A stretch of DNA of 6,091 nucleotides from Candidatus Thorarchaeota archaeon (GTDB lineage Archaea > Asgardarchaeota > Thorarchaeia > Thorarchaeales > Thorarchaeaceae). The stretch is from NCBI GenBank assembly GCA_029856425.1, contig JAHQWZ010000122.1, forward strand, positions 1-6,091. Direction: 5' to 3'. Position numbers and translations under genes: made by a program. Under the pieces are notes generated by a model that did no database searches, was not told the DNA's origin, and saw only the letters and a list, made by a program, of their open reading frames with translations. This document shows positions 5,537 through 6,091 of this stretch, one piece after another (position 1 is the stretch's first letter; each line of letters starts with the position of its first letter).

Positions 5537-5992
5537 GAGCAATTCATGCCCTATCGTTTTGCCAAATTCTTTCCCTTTCACTGCATCTTCTGCATTAAGA
5601 GGGCCCTCGAAACCATCAACAAGTGCGGAGAACCCAGGCGTTATGAGTCGTGCTCCTGGAGCCTTCTTCATCAAGAGCTCCTCCATTTTTCTCAATGCCT
5701 TTCCATTGTGATTCCCCATATAGGTCTCAAAAGTGGTGACAAGCTTTCCTTTCAAGCCATCCTTGGCTGCTTTCTTTATTGCGCCAGTAATGCCGCGAGT
5801 TGCTCGAAATGCGTGCACTGGTCCTCCGAATAGGACTGCATCAAAGGGAGCTGTTTCGTCCTTGTCCAGGTCCTTTATGTTCTCGACCTTGCATTGTATC
5901 TCACCGGCTTCTTGGATGCCTGCAGCAATCTCTTCAGCAAGTCTTTTTGTGTTTCCAAACTTGGAGTCATAAACGAGTAGTACATTCTTCAT
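5531..5992 (-). CDS. flavodoxin-domain FMN protein
   Basis: A 153-residue single-domain flavodoxin, the usual length for short-chain members. Strand 1 and the FMN phosphate loop are NVLLVYDSKFGNTKRLAEEI, with S10-x-F-G-N-T15. The second FMN loop is DAVLFGGPVHAFRATRGI (51-68), and the third is TFETYMGNHNG (87-97). The GGPVHAFRATRGI loop resembles flavodoxin-like proteins of archaea and anaerobes more than long-chain bacterial electron-transfer flavodoxins. It should bind FMN non-covalently and act as a cytoplasmic one- or two-electron carrier or a small quinone or oxygen-detoxifying partner; the electron donor is not in the window. The frame stays open upstream to 6082, but ATG 5992 is chosen because the fold begins there, AGGT lies 7 bases before it, and the 30 extra residues do not look like flavodoxin. 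Its stop sits in a 12-base palindrome. Confidence 0.94.
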   Translation of the reverse strand: MKNVLLVYDSKFGNTKRLAEEIAAGIQEAGEIQCKVENIKDLDKDETAPFDAVLFGGPVHAFRATRGITGAIKKAAKDGLKGKLVTTFETYMGNHNGKALRKMEELLMKKAPGARLITPGFSALVDGFEGPLNAEDAVKGKEFGKTIGHELLK

Positions 5993-5999
5993 TAGGTCT

Positions 6000-6003
6000 A
6001 CCT
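6000..6003 (-). promoter_or_regulatory. Shine-Dalgarno of the flavodoxin gene
   Basis: On the minus strand AGGT (within GGCAGGTAGA) ends 7 bases before ATG 5992 and supports the shorter start over the ORF opening at 6082. Confidence 0.5.
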
Positions 6004-6034
6004 GCCTTTCTTGGCTCAATGTGGATTGAACCAG

Positions 6035-6040
6035 CTTAAA
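6035..6040 (-). promoter_or_regulatory. possible TATA-like box for the flavodoxin gene
   Basis: Minus-strand TTTAAG within AAATTCTTTAAGC lies about 45 bases before ATG 5992. A transcription start about 25 bases on would leave a leader of about 20 bases containing the AGGT site. The match is short. Confidence 0.25.
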
Positions 6041-6091
6041 GAATTTGACTAAGGAATCTAGCCAAGAGATCCTTAAGAGCAAGAGAAGAAG

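Noticed and set aside
5546..6039. Several plus-strand open frames opposite the flavodoxin gene
   Set aside because: The flavodoxin on the minus strand has all FMN loops intact; the opposite frames overlap each other and show no domain.
5993..6082. N-terminal 30-residue extension of the flavodoxin
   Set aside because: The flavodoxin fold begins exactly at ATG 5992, which has its own ribosome site; the extension resembles untranslated leader sequence.
1..6091. tRNA, rRNA, CRISPR, IS element or attachment site
   Set aside because: No cloverleaf, repeat-spacer pattern, transposase or integrase motif, or long direct repeat was seen on either strand.

Overview
The window reads as a stretch of archaeal chromosome from an uncultivated lineage. 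This rests on the style of gene starts (Shine-Dalgarno matches of the AGGAGGT/GGTGAT type, frequent TTG starts), AT-rich TATA-like boxes upstream of several genes, an archaeal-looking one-domain winged-helix regulator, and mid-40s GC by eye. An Asgard (Thorarchaeia-like) or similar anaerobic archaeon would fit the mix of serine hydrolase, polytopic orphan membrane proteins, APH-like kinase, DinB-like protein and small flavodoxin, but the lineage is inferred and not proven. No rRNA, tRNA, CRISPR array, insertion sequence or integrase is visible.

Left part (1-3912, + strand): four tightly packed genes. A secreted, membrane-anchored beta-lactamase-fold serine hydrolase (47-1324) is followed after 2 bases by a six-span membrane protein (1327-2271). 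After a 97-base gap with a possible promoter comes a second six-span membrane protein (2369-3292), whose end overlaps an ArsR-like winged-helix regulator (3274-3912). The layout suggests a cell-envelope module under local transcriptional control. The two membrane proteins have no function I can name from sequence.

Middle (3913-4984, + strand): a 109-base spacer holding an imperfect palindrome and a TATA-like box, then an aminoglycoside-phosphotransferase-fold small-molecule kinase (4022-4984) with an intact catalytic loop.

Right part (4981-6091, - strand): a DinB/ClbS-like four-helix-bundle protein (4981-5442) and a 153-residue flavodoxin (5531-5992), both on the minus strand and separated by 88 bases. 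The DinB-like gene runs head-on into the kinase gene, and the two stop codons interlock in one CTAG tetranucleotide. All intergenic stretches are under about 110 bases, so the window is almost fully coding. Nothing here is a demonstrable new system. The best candidate for an uncharacterised one is the hydrolase, two membrane proteins and regulator.
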